Below, one piece after another: positions 9,749 through 17,879 of a stretch of DNA of 64,000 bases. The stretch covers positions 1,178,001-1,242,000 of the forward strand of contig CAVQQI010000011.1 in assembly GCA_963714875.1 (NCBI GenBank). Reading direction: 5' to 3'. Position 1 is the stretch's first letter; each line of letters begins with the position of its first letter. The position numbers and the translations under genes are program-made. The stretch comes from JBAOHV01 sp963714875. Lineage in GTDB: Bacteria > Actinomycetota > Acidimicrobiia > Acidimicrobiales > Microtrichaceae. Below the pieces are notes generated by a model. That model was not told where the DNA came from and did not search any database. It was given only the letters and a program-made list of their open reading frames with translations.

Positions 9749-9950
9749 CTATCCGTCGACCGGCGGTGACGTGCGAGCCCACCGACGACCCCGACGACCG
9801 CCCCACCGCAGCGACGGTGAACTGCACCGCAGCCAGCAGCAGCGCCGCGACCATGCCCGGCCAGGCGCTGGTCGCTGCTGCGACGATGGCGATGCCGACG
9901 AAGACCACACCGCCGAACACCCACAACGCCGTGCGCCGACCGGCACTCAC
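9749..9950 (-). CDS. small two-helix membrane protein, apparent frameshift
   Basis: The start is a GTG that overlaps the stop of the upstream crotonase-family gene (GTGA at 9950-9947), as elsewhere in this operon. The first 50 residues hold two hydrophobic helices (LWVFGGVVFVGIAIVAA and GMVAALLLAAVQFTVAAVG). The frame then runs without a stop into the flavoenzyme gene. Removing one G from the four-G run at 9801-9804 gives a basic tail (GGRRGRRWAR) and a stop at 9749, 10 bases before the next start. This 66-residue product is therefore inferred. No family was recognised. Confidence 0.45.
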
Positions 9951-10627
9951 GGCGCCCACCCGCAGATCGCCGCGGTGTCACCGAACAGCATGCGCTTGTG
10001 CTCGGCGATCACCGAGCGGTCCTTGGGGGCCATCACCGCTGCGAGCTCCATCGCCCGGTCCAGCACCTCGGACTCGGACGCGACGTGTTCGACGATGCCC
10101 GACGCGTTCGCCTCGACCGCGGTGTAGCGACGTCCGGTCATGATGGCGTCATGTGCCGCGGCACGCGGCAGCCGGGTGGTCACGACGCTGCGCATCGGTC
10201 CGGTCAGCGGAAGACCCAGATCGACCTCGGGCAGGCACCAGTACCCGCGATCGTCGCGCATCACCCGGACGTCGCAGGAACAGCTGAGCATCGCCCCACC
10301 GGCGAACGCATGGCCGTTGATCGCCGCCACCGTGTAGGCGGGCAGCAGGTAGAGACGACCGAACAGCCGGTGCACGGCGTCGACGATCTCGCCGGCCTCC
10401 TCGGGGTGAGCGGACATGCGATCCAGATCCAGACCGTTCGAGAAGAACCTGCCGGTCCCGGTGATCACCACCGCGAGCGGGCCGTCAGCAGCCTCGAGCT
10501 CGCCCAGGACCTGGTGCCAACGACCGACCGACGCGAGGTTGAAGCGGTTCTCCTCGTCGACCATGCGCACCACGGCCACGTCGCCCTGACGCTCGACCGA
10601 GATCAGTGGGCCGTCGGGCTGGGTCAC
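9947..10627 (-). CDS. enoyl-CoA hydratase/isomerase family, delta3-delta2 isomerase-like
   Basis: A 226-residue crotonase-fold protein. The oxyanion-hole segments are RFFSNGLDLDRM and NGHAFAGGAML, and CLPEVDLGLPL carries the Glu usually used as base. The NGLDLD and GHAFAGG pattern resembles enoyl-CoA delta isomerases more than hydratases, so double-bond shifting of an unsaturated acyl-CoA is the best guess. The GTG start at 10627 overlaps the P450 stop (GTGA), indicating translational coupling. The length is short for the family, with a reduced C-terminal helix region. Confidence 0.82.
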   Translation of the reverse strand: MTQPDGPLISVERQGDVAVVRMVDEENRFNLASVGRWHQVLGELEAADGPLAVVITGTGRFFSNGLDLDRMSAHPEEAGEIVDAVHRLFGRLYLLPAYTVAAINGHAFAGGAMLSCSCDVRVMRDDRGYWCLPEVDLGLPLTGPMRSVVTTRLPRAAAHDAIMTGRRYTAVEANASGIVEHVASESEVLDRAMELAAVMAPKDRSVIAEHKRMLFGDTAAICGWAP

Positions 10628-11787
10628 CGCCGCACGACCAAGGGCAACGACACCAGCGAGTTGTTCAGGTTCGAGCGCTGGCGGACCGGCTCACCAGCCA
10701 GCTCGAACGAGCTCCACCGGTTCAAGAGCTCGTCGAGGAACACCCGGCCTTCGAGGCGGGCCAGGTGGACCCCGAGGCAGAAGTGCTCACCGATGCCGAA
10801 CGACAGGTGCGGGTTCGGGCTGCGGTGGATGTCGAAGCTGTGCGGATCGTCGAACACCGCCTCGTCGCGGTTGGCCGAGGTGTACATCATGGCCAGCTTG
10901 TCGCCCTTGGCGATGGCCTGACCTCCGAGCACCGCATCCTCGCTGGCGGTGCGGCGGAAGTAGTGCAGCGGGTTGGCCCAACGCAGCACCTCCTCGGTCG
11001 CTCCGGCGAGCAGCGACCGGTCCTCACGCAGCTCGGCCAGCTGGTCCGGGTGCTGCAGCAGCGCCAGGATGGCCGAGGACAACATGGTGCGGCTCGTGTC
11101 GTTGCCCGCCACGACCAACTGCACGAAGAAGCTGCCGAAGGCCAGGTCGGTCATGGGCTCGCCGTCGAACTCGGCGTCGAGCAGCAGCGTGATCAGGTCC
11201 TCACGCGGGTCCCCGCGCCGGTCGGCGGCGAGCTCCATCGCGTACATCGCCATGGCGATCGAGCCGTTCAGCGAATCATCCGCTCCGCTCACGATGTGCT
11301 CGGCCCAGGCGTGGATCTGGTCGCGGTCGCTCTCGGGGATGCCGACCAGCTCGCCGATGACCTGCGCGGGCACGTGGGCGCACACGTCGTGGACCACTTC
11401 GATGTCGCCCTCGCCCGCGGCGTCGATGATCTGGCCGCAGATGCGGCGGATGCTGGGTTCCAGACCGGCGATCACCCGTGCCCGGAAGTGCGCCGAGAGC
11501 GAGTCGCGGTGCTCGGCGTGACGGGGCGGGTCCATGGCCAGGAGCATGTCCTGCATCATCGCCAGGGAGTCCGGGTCCAGGTCCTCCAGCACCACCCCGC
11601 CCAGCGCTGCGGAGTACAGGTTGGGCTGACGGGACACCTCGACCACGTCCGCGTGGCGCATCACCGCCCAGTAGGAGGTGCCGTCGGGCATCTCCTGGCG
11701 GTGGACCGGATCGGTGCGCCGCAACTCCTCGAACACCGCGTGCGGTGCACCGTCGCCGTACTGCTCAGGGTCGTAGATGTCGATCAT
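10624..11787 (-). CDS. cytochrome P450
   Basis: A soluble bacterial P450 of 387 residues. The I-helix oxygen-activation motif is AGNDTSR (about 227-233), the ExxR pair is Glu266/Arg269 in EEVLRW, and the haem loop is FGIGEHFCLG with the thiolate ligand Cys337. The overall pattern is like the actinobacterial CYP124/125/142 neighbourhood that hydroxylates fatty acids or sterol side chains, but the exact family cannot be set by eye. It starts at ATG 11787, inside the end of the UDGb gene (23-base overlap), and is coupled to the crotonase gene by GTGA. No ferredoxin lies nearby. Confidence 0.92.
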   Translation of the reverse strand: MIDIYDPEQYGDGAPHAVFEELRRTDPVHRQEMPDGTSYWAVMRHADVVEVSRQPNLYSAALGGVVLEDLDPDSLAMMQDMLLAMDPPRHAEHRDSLSAHFRARVIAGLEPSIRRICGQIIDAAGEGDIEVVHDVCAHVPAQVIGELVGIPESDRDQIHAWAEHIVSGADDSLNGSIAMAMYAMELAADRRGDPREDLITLLLDAEFDGEPMTDLAFGSFFVQLVVAGNDTSRTMLSSAILALLQHPDQLAELREDRSLLAGATEEVLRWANPLHYFRRTASEDAVLGGQAIAKGDKLAMMYTSANRDEAVFDDPHSFDIHRSPNPHLSFGIGEHFCLGVHLARLEGRVFLDELLNRWSSFELAGEPVRQRSNLNNSLVSLPLVVRR

Positions 11788-12478
11788 CGCCGGGCATCGT
11801 ACCGATCAGATCGCGTGCCCGTCCGAAGACCGCGTCGAGCATGGGCTCGGTCAGGCGTCCGGTGAAGGTGTTCTGCTGGCTGACGTGGTACGAGCCCAGC
11901 AGGACACGGCCGTCGGGGGCGACCGCCTCGGCGCCGTGGCCGAACTTCGGACGTGTGGGGAAGCCCAGGACCCGGGCCGCCTCGGCGAACCCGAACGCAC
12001 CCAGGGCCAGCACGACACGGACCTCCGCGAGCAGTTCGAGCTCGGCGTCCATGAACGGGCGGCAGGCATCGCGCTCGTCGGTGGTCGGCTTGTTCGCAGG
12101 AGGCGCGCACTTCACCGGCGAGGTGATCCACGCACCGCTCAGCTCCAGTCCGTCATCACGATCGACCGAGGTGGGCTGATTGGCGAAGCCAGCCCGGTGC
12201 AGCGCCGCGTAGAGCCAGTCGCCGGACCGGTCGCCGGTGAACATCCGACCGGTGCGGTTCGCGCCGTGCGCAGCGGGCGCCAGTCCGACGACCATCAGAC
12301 GAGCGCCGGGGTCACCGAATCCGGGCACGGGCCGCCCCCAGTAGTCCTGGTCCGCATAGGCGGCGCGCTTGTCCCGGGCGACCTGCTCGCGCCACTCGAC
12401 CAGTCGCGGGCAACGCCGGCACTCGATGATGCTGTCCTGCAGCTGCGACAGACTCGCCTTCGGCGACGGGGGGCCCAC
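11765..12478 (-). CDS. uracil-DNA glycosylase family 5 (UDGb)
   Basis: A base-excision repair enzyme that removes uracil and other deaminated bases from DNA. The Fe-S cluster Cys pair is in IIECRRCPRLV. Motif 1 is GLAPAAHGANRTGRMFTGD, which has the UDGb form lacking the family-1 Asp. The C-terminal loop GSYHVSQQNTFTGRL matches the HxSxxN region. GTG 12478 is chosen because it leaves a short N-terminus before LSQLQDSI; ATG 12505 is also in frame but would overlap the start of the divergent phosphatase gene. The product is about 237 residues. It heads the minus-strand operon and overlaps the P450 start. Confidence 0.9.
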   Translation of the reverse strand: MGPPSPKASLSQLQDSIIECRRCPRLVEWREQVARDKRAAYADQDYWGRPVPGFGDPGARLMVVGLAPAAHGANRTGRMFTGDRSGDWLYAALHRAGFANQPTSVDRDDGLELSGAWITSPVKCAPPANKPTTDERDACRPFMDAELELLAEVRVVLALGAFGFAEAARVLGFPTRPKFGHGAEAVAPDGRVLLGSYHVSQQNTFTGRLTEPMLDAVFGRARDLIGTMPGDDRHLRP

Positions 12479-12503
12479 GGCGGGCGAGCATAGGATCCGC
12501 GTC

Positions 12504-13148
12504 ATGGCACGTCGCTCCCCCACCGCCCCGACCCTGGTGCTCCTGGTCCGCCACGGACAGACCTCGACCACCGGCACGGTGCTGCCCGGTCGCGCCAAGG
12601 GCCTGCACCTGGCTGACAAGGGACGCTCCCAGGCAGATGCTGCAGCGGCTCGCATCGGCGCGCTGGAGAAGGTCCACGCCGTGTACAGCTCGCCGCTGGA
12701 ACGCACCCGTGAGACCGCCGCACCCATCGGCCGGGCGGTCGGACAGAAGGTTCGGATCGCCAAGGGCCTGCTCGAGTGTGACTTCGGCACCTGGACGGGC
12801 AAGAAGCTCTCGGCGCTGCGCAAGAAGCCGGAGTGGTCCACCGTGCAGAACCGCCCGTCGGTGTTCCGCTTCCCCGAGGGCGAGTCCTTCGCCGAGATGC
12901 AGCTGCGCATCTGGAACCAGCTCGCCGACCTGGTCGCCGTTCATCCCGGAGAGACCGTGGTGGCGGTGTCCCACGCAGACCCGATCAAGGCCGCGGTCGC
13001 CATGGCCTCCGGGGTGCACCTGGACCTGTTCCAGCGCACCGTCATCTCGCCGTGTTCGATCACTCCGCTGCTGTTCAGCGCCGCCGGCCCGATCGTGTTG
13101 GCGGTCAACTCCACGGGCGACGACCTGCGCACGCTCGCTCCCTCCTAG
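12504..13148 (+). CDS. histidine phosphatase family protein, MSMEG_4193 type
   Basis: A phosphoglycerate mutase-like protein of 214 residues. LVRHGQTS contains the phospho-accepting His of the RHG motif. SSPLERTRETA and SHADPIKA supply the other conserved Arg and His residues. The family (TIGR03848, probable phosphomutase) is actinobacterial, and its substrate is unknown. ATG 12504 is 25 bases from the divergent UDGb start. It is the first gene of a conserved trio with DUF3090 and SCO1664-type genes, which follow with 12- and 4-base gaps. Confidence 0.9.
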   Translation: MARRSPTAPTLVLLVRHGQTSTTGTVLPGRAKGLHLADKGRSQADAAAARIGALEKVHAVYSSPLERTRETAAPIGRAVGQKVRIAKGLLECDFGTWTGKKLSALRKKPEWSTVQNRPSVFRFPEGESFAEMQLRIWNQLADLVAVHPGETVVAVSHADPIKAAVAMASGVHLDLFQRTVISPCSITPLLFSAAGPIVLAVNSTGDDLRTLAPS

Positions 13149-13160
13149 ATTGGGGGCTTC

Positions 13161-13700
13161 GTGGACCTCCAATTCGACTTCGACCATCTCGACTCGTTCA
13201 TCCCGGCCGCCGTCGGTGAGCCCGGACAGCGCGTGTTCTACCTGCAGGCCCGCCGCGGCGAACAGGTCGTGGCCCTGCGCTGCGAGAAGGAGCAGGTCGG
13301 CATGCTCGGCCGCTACCTCGGCCAGCTGGCGGGCGCCATGGGCGCACCCGATCCCGAGCGTGATGTCGCGGGGCTGATCGAGCCGGTGGAGCCCGTCTGG
13401 GCCGTCGGGACGATCTCGGTCGGGGTCGACGAGGACTCCGGGGTCATCCAGGTCACCACCGAGGAACTGGTGCCCGAGGAGATCGAGGTGGTGATCGACG
13501 ACGACTTCACCGAGGACGACATCGAGGCACTCCTCGATGAGGTCCCCCCGGGGGCGCAGGCACGCTTCACGCTGCGCATCGGGCAGGCGGCGGCGTTCGC
13601 CGAGGCGGCCGAGGAGTTGGTCACCGCCGGCCGACCTCCGTGTCGGCTCTGCGGCCGACCCATCGGCGCTGATGGTCACGCCTGCCCGCGCTGGAACTGA
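13161..13700 (+). CDS. DUF3090 family protein
   Basis: A 179-residue conserved actinobacterial protein (TIGR03847/DUF3090) of unknown function. The N-terminus DLQFDFDHLDSF and RVFYLQARRGEQ are typical, and the C-terminus has a CxxC pair (CRLCGRPIGADGHACPRW) that could bind a metal. The GTG at 13161 is used as start, 12 bases after the phosphatase stop. The middle is strongly acidic (EEIEVVIDDDFTEDDIEAL). Its constant pairing with the histidine phosphatase and the SCO1664-type protein implies a shared, still unknown role. Confidence 0.9.
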   Translation: MDLQFDFDHLDSFIPAAVGEPGQRVFYLQARRGEQVVALRCEKEQVGMLGRYLGQLAGAMGAPDPERDVAGLIEPVEPVWAVGTISVGVDEDSGVIQVTTEELVPEEIEVVIDDDFTEDDIEALLDEVPPGAQARFTLRIGQAAAFAEAAEELVTAGRPPCRLCGRPIGADGHACPRWN

Positions 13701-13704
13701 TCCG

Positions 13705-14559
13705 GTGCTCCCGGGCGACGGCGTCGATCGGGGCGACCCCGACGACGAGTTGGATGACGACGGCGGTCCCGAGGACGAGTTCGATGGCGAGCCCGACGGC
13801 GAGGAGGATGACGACGACGGGGGTCTCGAGTTCGTCTACGAGGCCTCGCTGGGGCCCGATGACGACGCCATGGCGGACCTGCTGCGCGACGGCGACATGG
13901 AGGTGCTGGGACTCATGCCGTGGTCCAGCAACGGCACCTATCTGGTGCAACTCCGTTCGAAGGGCCACCACGCACCGGCGATCTACAAGCCCGGGCAGGG
14001 TGAACGACCGCTGTGGGACTTCCCCGGACACCTGTGGAAGCGGGAGGTCGCCGCGTACGAGCTGTCCGAACAGATGGGGTTCGCGCTGGTGCCCACCACC
14101 GTGGAACGTCGGAACGCTCCGATGGGTCAGGGATCGGTGCAGGCGTTCGTGCCCGCCCAGTTCTCCGAGCACTACTTCACGCTGCGCGAGCGCGACGAGC
14201 TCGGCGCCCAGCTTCGTCGGCTGTGCGCGTTCGATCTGGTCGCCAACTCGGCGGATCGCAAGGGTGGGCACTGCCTGATCGACCTGGCAGGTCGCATCTG
14301 GGCCATCGACAACGGCCTGACCTTCCACGAGGAGTTCAAGGTCCGCACCGTGCTGTGGGACTTCTCCGGTGAGCCGATCCCCGAGGATGTCGCGTCGGCG
14401 ATGGCGGCGTTGCTGGACTCGGGTCTCTCCGAGCCGCTCCGACAACTGCTGAGCGATGACGAGGCGACGGCGGTACTGGAACGGGCCCGTGCGGTGCTCG
14501 CGGGGGGCCACTTCCCGCACGACCCGACGGGTCGGCGCTACCCGTGGCCACTGGTCTGA
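13705..14559 (+). CDS. SCO1664 family protein with acidic N-terminal extension
   Basis: The third gene of the actinobacterial trio (TIGR03843). From about residue 45 it has the family body: LMPWSSNGTYLVQL, HHAPAIYKPGQGERPLWDFP, LWKREVAAYELSEQMGFALVP, and LIDLAGRIWAIDNGLTFHE. This body resembles a kinase-like PI3/4-kinase fold, but no function is proven. Before it lies a run of Asp/Glu/Gly (DDELDDDGGPEDEFDGEPD) of about 35 residues. GTG 13705 is preferred because it is 4 bases after the DUF3090 stop; ATG 13672, inside that gene, is the alternative. The protein is 284 residues. Confidence 0.86.
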   Translation: MLPGDGVDRGDPDDELDDDGGPEDEFDGEPDGEEDDDDGGLEFVYEASLGPDDDAMADLLRDGDMEVLGLMPWSSNGTYLVQLRSKGHHAPAIYKPGQGERPLWDFPGHLWKREVAAYELSEQMGFALVPTTVERRNAPMGQGSVQAFVPAQFSEHYFTLRERDELGAQLRRLCAFDLVANSADRKGGHCLIDLAGRIWAIDNGLTFHEEFKVRTVLWDFSGEPIPEDVASAMAALLDSGLSEPLRQLLSDDEATAVLERARAVLAGGHFPHDPTGRRYPWPLV

Positions 14560-14608
14560 GCACCGATGGGCTGAGCGCTGCTGATCGGCGCGCGGTGGCG
14601 CTGCGTGC

Positions 14609-14644
14609 GCGAACGACCCCCGGCCGTGGCCGGGGGTCGTTCGC
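14609..14644. terminator. 17-bp perfect hairpin between convergent SCO1664 gene and etfA
   Basis: Arms at 14609-14625 and 14628-14644 pair perfectly (gcgaacga... with ...tcgttcgc), with CCCCCGGCC near the apex. It lies 50 bases after the plus-strand stop and 38 bases before the minus-strand etfA stop, so it can serve both directions. No U-tract follows, as is common in high-GC actinobacteria. The outer gcgaacg arm recurs in the hairpin at 51987. Confidence 0.8.
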
Positions 14645-14682
14645 GGTACTGCGGAGCCGGCCGGGTCGGCCGGCGCGGCCGA

Positions 14683-15645
14683 TCAGCGAGCCTTGAGGGC
14701 CTCGATCAGCTTCGGCATGACCTTGTGCACGTCGCCCACGATGCCGAGGTCGGCGACCGAGAAGATCGGCGCCTCGGGATCCTTGTTGATGGCGATGATG
14801 TTCTTGGAACCCTTCATACCGACCAGGTGCTGGGTGGCACCGGAGATGCCCGCTGCGATGTACACCGTCGGCTTGACGACCTTGCCGGTCTGGCCGACCT
14901 GGTACGAGTAGGGCACCCAGCCGGCGTCCACGATGGCGCGAGAGGCGCCGGGGGCCGCGGACAGCAGCTTCGCCAGGTCCTCGACCATCTGGAAGTTGTC
15001 CTTCTCGCCGAGACCACGACCGCCGGCGACGACGACAGCGGCTTCGTCCAGGCTGGGCCCGGTCTTCTCCTCGACGAAGACGTTGGTGACCTTGGCAGCA
15101 CCCGTGGCGCCGAGGTCACCGAACGAGAGGTCCTCGACCGGTGCAGCAGCACCACCGGACTCCTCGGGGGCGAACGACTTCGGGCGGACCAGGAAGATGC
15201 CGAGCTTGTCGGTGGTGAACTTCGTGACGACGTCGGTGGCGCCGCCGAACACGGGCTCGACTCCTGCGAGACCGCCGTCGCGCTCGACCAGGTCGACCAC
15301 GTTGGTGATCACGGGGGCGTCGACCTTGACCGACAGCCGCCCGGCGACATCGCGACCGGTGTAGCTGGTGGCCAGGAGCACGGCGTCGGGGCCGTTGCCC
15401 GCCTCGACCGCAGCAGCGATCGCAGCAGCGATCGGCGCCCCGAGGAGCTTGCCCTCGGTACCGGGCACGTTGAACACCTTCGTTGCGCCGTAGCTGCCGA
15501 CGTCGCCGGCGACGTCGGCGCCGAAGGCGGTGATGACCTCGACGGTGTCGGCGAGCTCACGTGCCTTGGTGAGGATCTCGAGGGTGGTGTTGCTGACCTT
15601 GCCCTCGGAGGCCTCGGCGAACACCCAGATCTTGGAAACAGTCAT
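14683..15645 (-). CDS. etfA: electron transfer flavoprotein alpha subunit
   Basis: The 320-residue FAD-binding alpha subunit of ETF, which passes electrons from acyl-CoA dehydrogenases to the respiratory chain. The C-terminal signature is clear: VVAGGRGLG, then YQVGQTGKVVKP, YIAAGISGATQH and INKDPEAPIF. The N-terminus KIWVFAEASEGKV is normal. The ATG at 15645 follows the etfB stop by 31 bases, and an AG-rich stretch precedes it. It forms an operon with etfB upstream. No ETF-quinone oxidoreductase is in the window. Confidence 0.96.
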   Translation of the reverse strand: MTVSKIWVFAEASEGKVSNTTLEILTKARELADTVEVITAFGADVAGDVGSYGATKVFNVPGTEGKLLGAPIAAAIAAAVEAGNGPDAVLLATSYTGRDVAGRLSVKVDAPVITNVVDLVERDGGLAGVEPVFGGATDVVTKFTTDKLGIFLVRPKSFAPEESGGAAAPVEDLSFGDLGATGAAKVTNVFVEEKTGPSLDEAAVVVAGGRGLGEKDNFQMVEDLAKLLSAAPGASRAIVDAGWVPYSYQVGQTGKVVKPTVYIAAGISGATQHLVGMKGSKNIIAINKDPEAPIFSVADLGIVGDVHKVMPKLIEALKAR

Positions 15646-15676
15646 GCGGTTCTCTTTCGTTCTCGGTGCGTTCGAC

Positions 15677-16459
15677 TCAGATGGTCTTGAGCTCGGCGAG
15701 GAAGTCGACGATCTTGGCGAACCCCTCGCCGTCGTCCTCGATGACCGTGCCGGCTTCGCGGGCCTCGGCCTCGGCGACGTCGACGATCTCCTGGCCGCCT
15801 CCGGCCCATCCGACGCTCGAGGCGTCGATGCCGAGGTCGGCGATCTTCACCTCGTCGACGGGCTTGGACTTGGCGGCCATGATCCCCTTGAAGGAGGGGT
15901 AGCGGGGCTCGACCACGCCTGCGGTCACGGACACGACGGCGGGCAGCGGGCTCTCGACCTCGTCGTAGCCGGCCTCGGTCTGACGCTGCACCTTGACCGT
16001 CGAGCCGTCGACGGTGATCTCCTTGGCGAAGGTGACCGACGGCAGCGAGAGCAGCTCTGCGATCTGCTCGGGCACGACGCCGGTGTAGCCGTCGGAGGAC
16101 TCGGTGGCGGTCAGGATCAGGTCGGCCTCGCCCGCGCGCTCGATCGCCTTGGCGAGCACCTTTGCGGTGCCCAGGGCGTCGGAACCGGCCAGCGCATCGT
16201 CGCTCACGAGGACGGCCTTCGCGGCGCCCATGGCGAGCGCCGTGCGGAGTCCGCCGACCTCGCTGTTGGGTGCCATCGACACCAACGTGACCTCGCCGCC
16301 ACCGGCGGTGTCGACGAGCTGGAGCGCCATCTCGACGCCGTAGCTGTCGGATTCGTCCAGGATGAGCTTCCCGTCACGCTTGAGGGTCTTGGTACTGGGA
16401 TCCAACGCACCCGGGTCAGCCGGGTCCGGGATCTGCTTCACACACACGACGACGTTCAT
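15677..16459 (-). CDS. etfB: electron transfer flavoprotein beta subunit
   Basis: The 260-residue AMP-binding beta subunit, partner of EtfA. It starts MNVVVCVKQIPDP and has LDESDSYGVEMALQL, the ATESSDGYTGVVPEQ segment and the recognition-loop region before KSKPVDEV. ATG 16459 is chosen over longer in-frame starts because MNVVVCVKQIPD is the standard N-terminus. The 215-base spacer upstream, to the GDPD stop at 16675, should carry the etf promoter, but no convincing -35/-10 pair was seen. Confidence 0.96.
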   Translation of the reverse strand: MNVVVCVKQIPDPADPGALDPSTKTLKRDGKLILDESDSYGVEMALQLVDTAGGGEVTLVSMAPNSEVGGLRTALAMGAAKAVLVSDDALAGSDALGTAKVLAKAIERAGEADLILTATESSDGYTGVVPEQIAELLSLPSVTFAKEITVDGSTVKVQRQTEAGYDEVESPLPAVVSVTAGVVEPRYPSFKGIMAAKSKPVDEVKIADLGIDASSVGWAGGGQEIVDVAEAEAREAGTVIEDDGEGFAKIVDFLAELKTI

Positions 16460-16674
16460 GGACCGGATTCTGCCTCGCGCCCCCGGCGCGGGCCAAACCG
16501 CCCGACGGTCGCGTGACACCATCCCCTCCGCCGCCGTTCGGGCGGGCAGTTCCCCGATGATGAGCGTCGGGTCGGTCACCGCGCCCCTCTCACTGCGAAC
16601 CTGGGGCGCAACTGCACACTCCAGCGTGCGGTGGCGCCCCCGGTTCCGCGCAGCGCGGTGACGGGCCGACGGCG

Positions 16675-17361
16675 TCAGCCGAGGTACGAGCGTGCCAGCG
16701 CGGGGGTGTTGGTGATGATGCCGGCGACGCCCATCGCCGCCAGCTCGATGATGCGGCCACGGTCATCCACGGTCCAGGGGTTCACCGCCAGACCGAGCCC
16801 GGCGCACTGCTCGACCAGGTCCGGGTCGACGAAGGGGTCCCAGGGGTTGATCGCGACCGCACCGGCGTCAGCCGCTCGCCGCACGGCGTCGGGGTCGCCC
16901 GAGAGGTCGAACAGCAGCTGGGCGGTGTCGACGCCCGGGTCCAACATGCGGACCCGCTCAAGGGTCGCCTCGTCGAAGCTGGAGACGCACACCGGCTGCG
17001 AGCGATCCGCCGAACGGCGGTCCGCGATCACCTGCAGGACCCGGTCGGCCAGATCCGTCGCAGGTCCGGTCACCTTCAACTCGATGTTCACCCCCATCCC
17101 CGTGCAGGCCTCCAACGCCGCGCCGAGCAGTGGCACCGTGTCGGGCCGTGCCGATCCGGGATGCTGCTCCACCACGCGGCCGTCCGGGTAGATCGGATCG
17201 TGGTGCACCACCAACGCGCCGTCGCCGGCCAGGTGCACGTCGAGCTCGACCCAGTCGGACCCCTGCTCGGCCGCAGCGGCGAACGCCGGCAAGGTGTTCT
17301 CCGGATGGTCTGCCGACGCCCCGCGATGGGCGTAGATGAGGGGATGCACCTGACTGGACAT
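16675..17361 (-). CDS. ugpQ: glycerophosphodiester phosphodiesterase
   Basis: A 228-residue GDPD TIM-barrel enzyme that cleaves glycerophosphodiesters to glycerol 3-phosphate and an alcohol. The catalytic N-terminus is intact: YAHRGASADHPENTLPAF (His and Glu-Asn), VELDVH, and VVHHD. It lacks a signal peptide, so it is probably cytoplasmic like UgpQ. The C-terminus INPWDPFVDPDLVEQC to VNPWTVDD is usual. The ATG at 17361 is the first Met of the domain. It is divergent from whiB1, with 193 bases between. Confidence 0.92.
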   Translation of the reverse strand: MSSQVHPLIYAHRGASADHPENTLPAFAAAAEQGSDWVELDVHLAGDGALVVHHDPIYPDGRVVEQHPGSARPDTVPLLGAALEACTGMGVNIELKVTGPATDLADRVLQVIADRRSADRSQPVCVSSFDEATLERVRMLDPGVDTAQLLFDLSGDPDAVRRAADAGAVAINPWDPFVDPDLVEQCAGLGLAVNPWTVDDRGRIIELAAMGVAGIITNTPALARSYLG

Positions 17362-17413
17362 CTTCTGGAAACTTTTCCTTTACACGGTCGGGGGCCGACA
17401 GTACCGTTGAGCT

Positions 17414-17429
17414 TGTTCACGAATTCACA
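17414..17429 (-). promoter_or_regulatory. candidate CRP-like site upstream of whiB1
   Basis: On the minus strand the sequence reads TGTGA-ATTCGT-GAACA, inside a 20-base inverted repeat (CTTGT...ACAAG, 17412-17431). The left half matches the CRP consensus half TGTGA exactly; the right half matches TCACA at three of five bases. It lies about 125 bases before the whiB1 GTG. In Mycobacterium tuberculosis whiB1 is controlled by a CRP protein, so the place is apt, but this site is only inferred. Confidence 0.35.
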
Positions 17430-17554
17430 AGTCTCCGACTGTGAGGCACCCAATGAAGGGGCCGAGCGGAGAACTGAGGTTCTGGACGAACCCCCACCAT
17501 CCATTCTTCATCACGAATCGGGCGCGTGCGCGTCCCACCCCCCACGGAGGACCA

Positions 17555-17854
17555 GTGGCGCTGACCTCGAGCCGAAGCCTGAACACCGCGACCGACACCT
17601 GGCGTGCGGTCTCGTCATGCCGGGACACCGACCCGGACCTGTTCTTCCCGGTCGGGACGACCGGACCGGCCCTGGAGCAGATCGCCGCTGCCAAGGCAGT
17701 GTGCGACTCGTGCGAGGCCAAGGCTCCGTGCCTCGAGTTCGCGCTCACCACCAACCAGGACTCCGGCGTCTGGGGTGGCACCTCCGAGGAGGAGCGCCGC
17801 AAGCTGCGCCGTGCGTGGGTCGCACAGCAGCGTCGTGCTGCCGCCGCATCCTGA
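17555..17854 (+). CDS. whiB1: WhiB family Fe-S regulator, WhiB1 type
   Basis: A 99-residue WhiB-like protein carrying a nitric oxide-sensitive [4Fe-4S] cluster and acting with the housekeeping sigma factor. The four ligands are Cys22, Cys50, Cys53 and Cys59 (C-x2-C-x5-C). The body DPDLFFPVGTTGPAL and GVWGG turn match WhiB1 far better than other WhiB classes. A basic tail (RRKLRRAWVAQQRR) should touch DNA. The start is GTG 17555, preceded by ACGGAGG at 17544-17550. It faces a PdtaS-like kinase, as whiB1 does in M. tuberculosis. The leader from 17362 is unusually AT-rich. Confidence 0.93.
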   Translation: MALTSSRSLNTATDTWRAVSSCRDTDPDLFFPVGTTGPALEQIAAAKAVCDSCEAKAPCLEFALTTNQDSGVWGGTSEEERRKLRRAWVAQQRRAAAAS

Positions 17855-17879
17855 GCACACCGTCGACCTGAGCGTCGAG

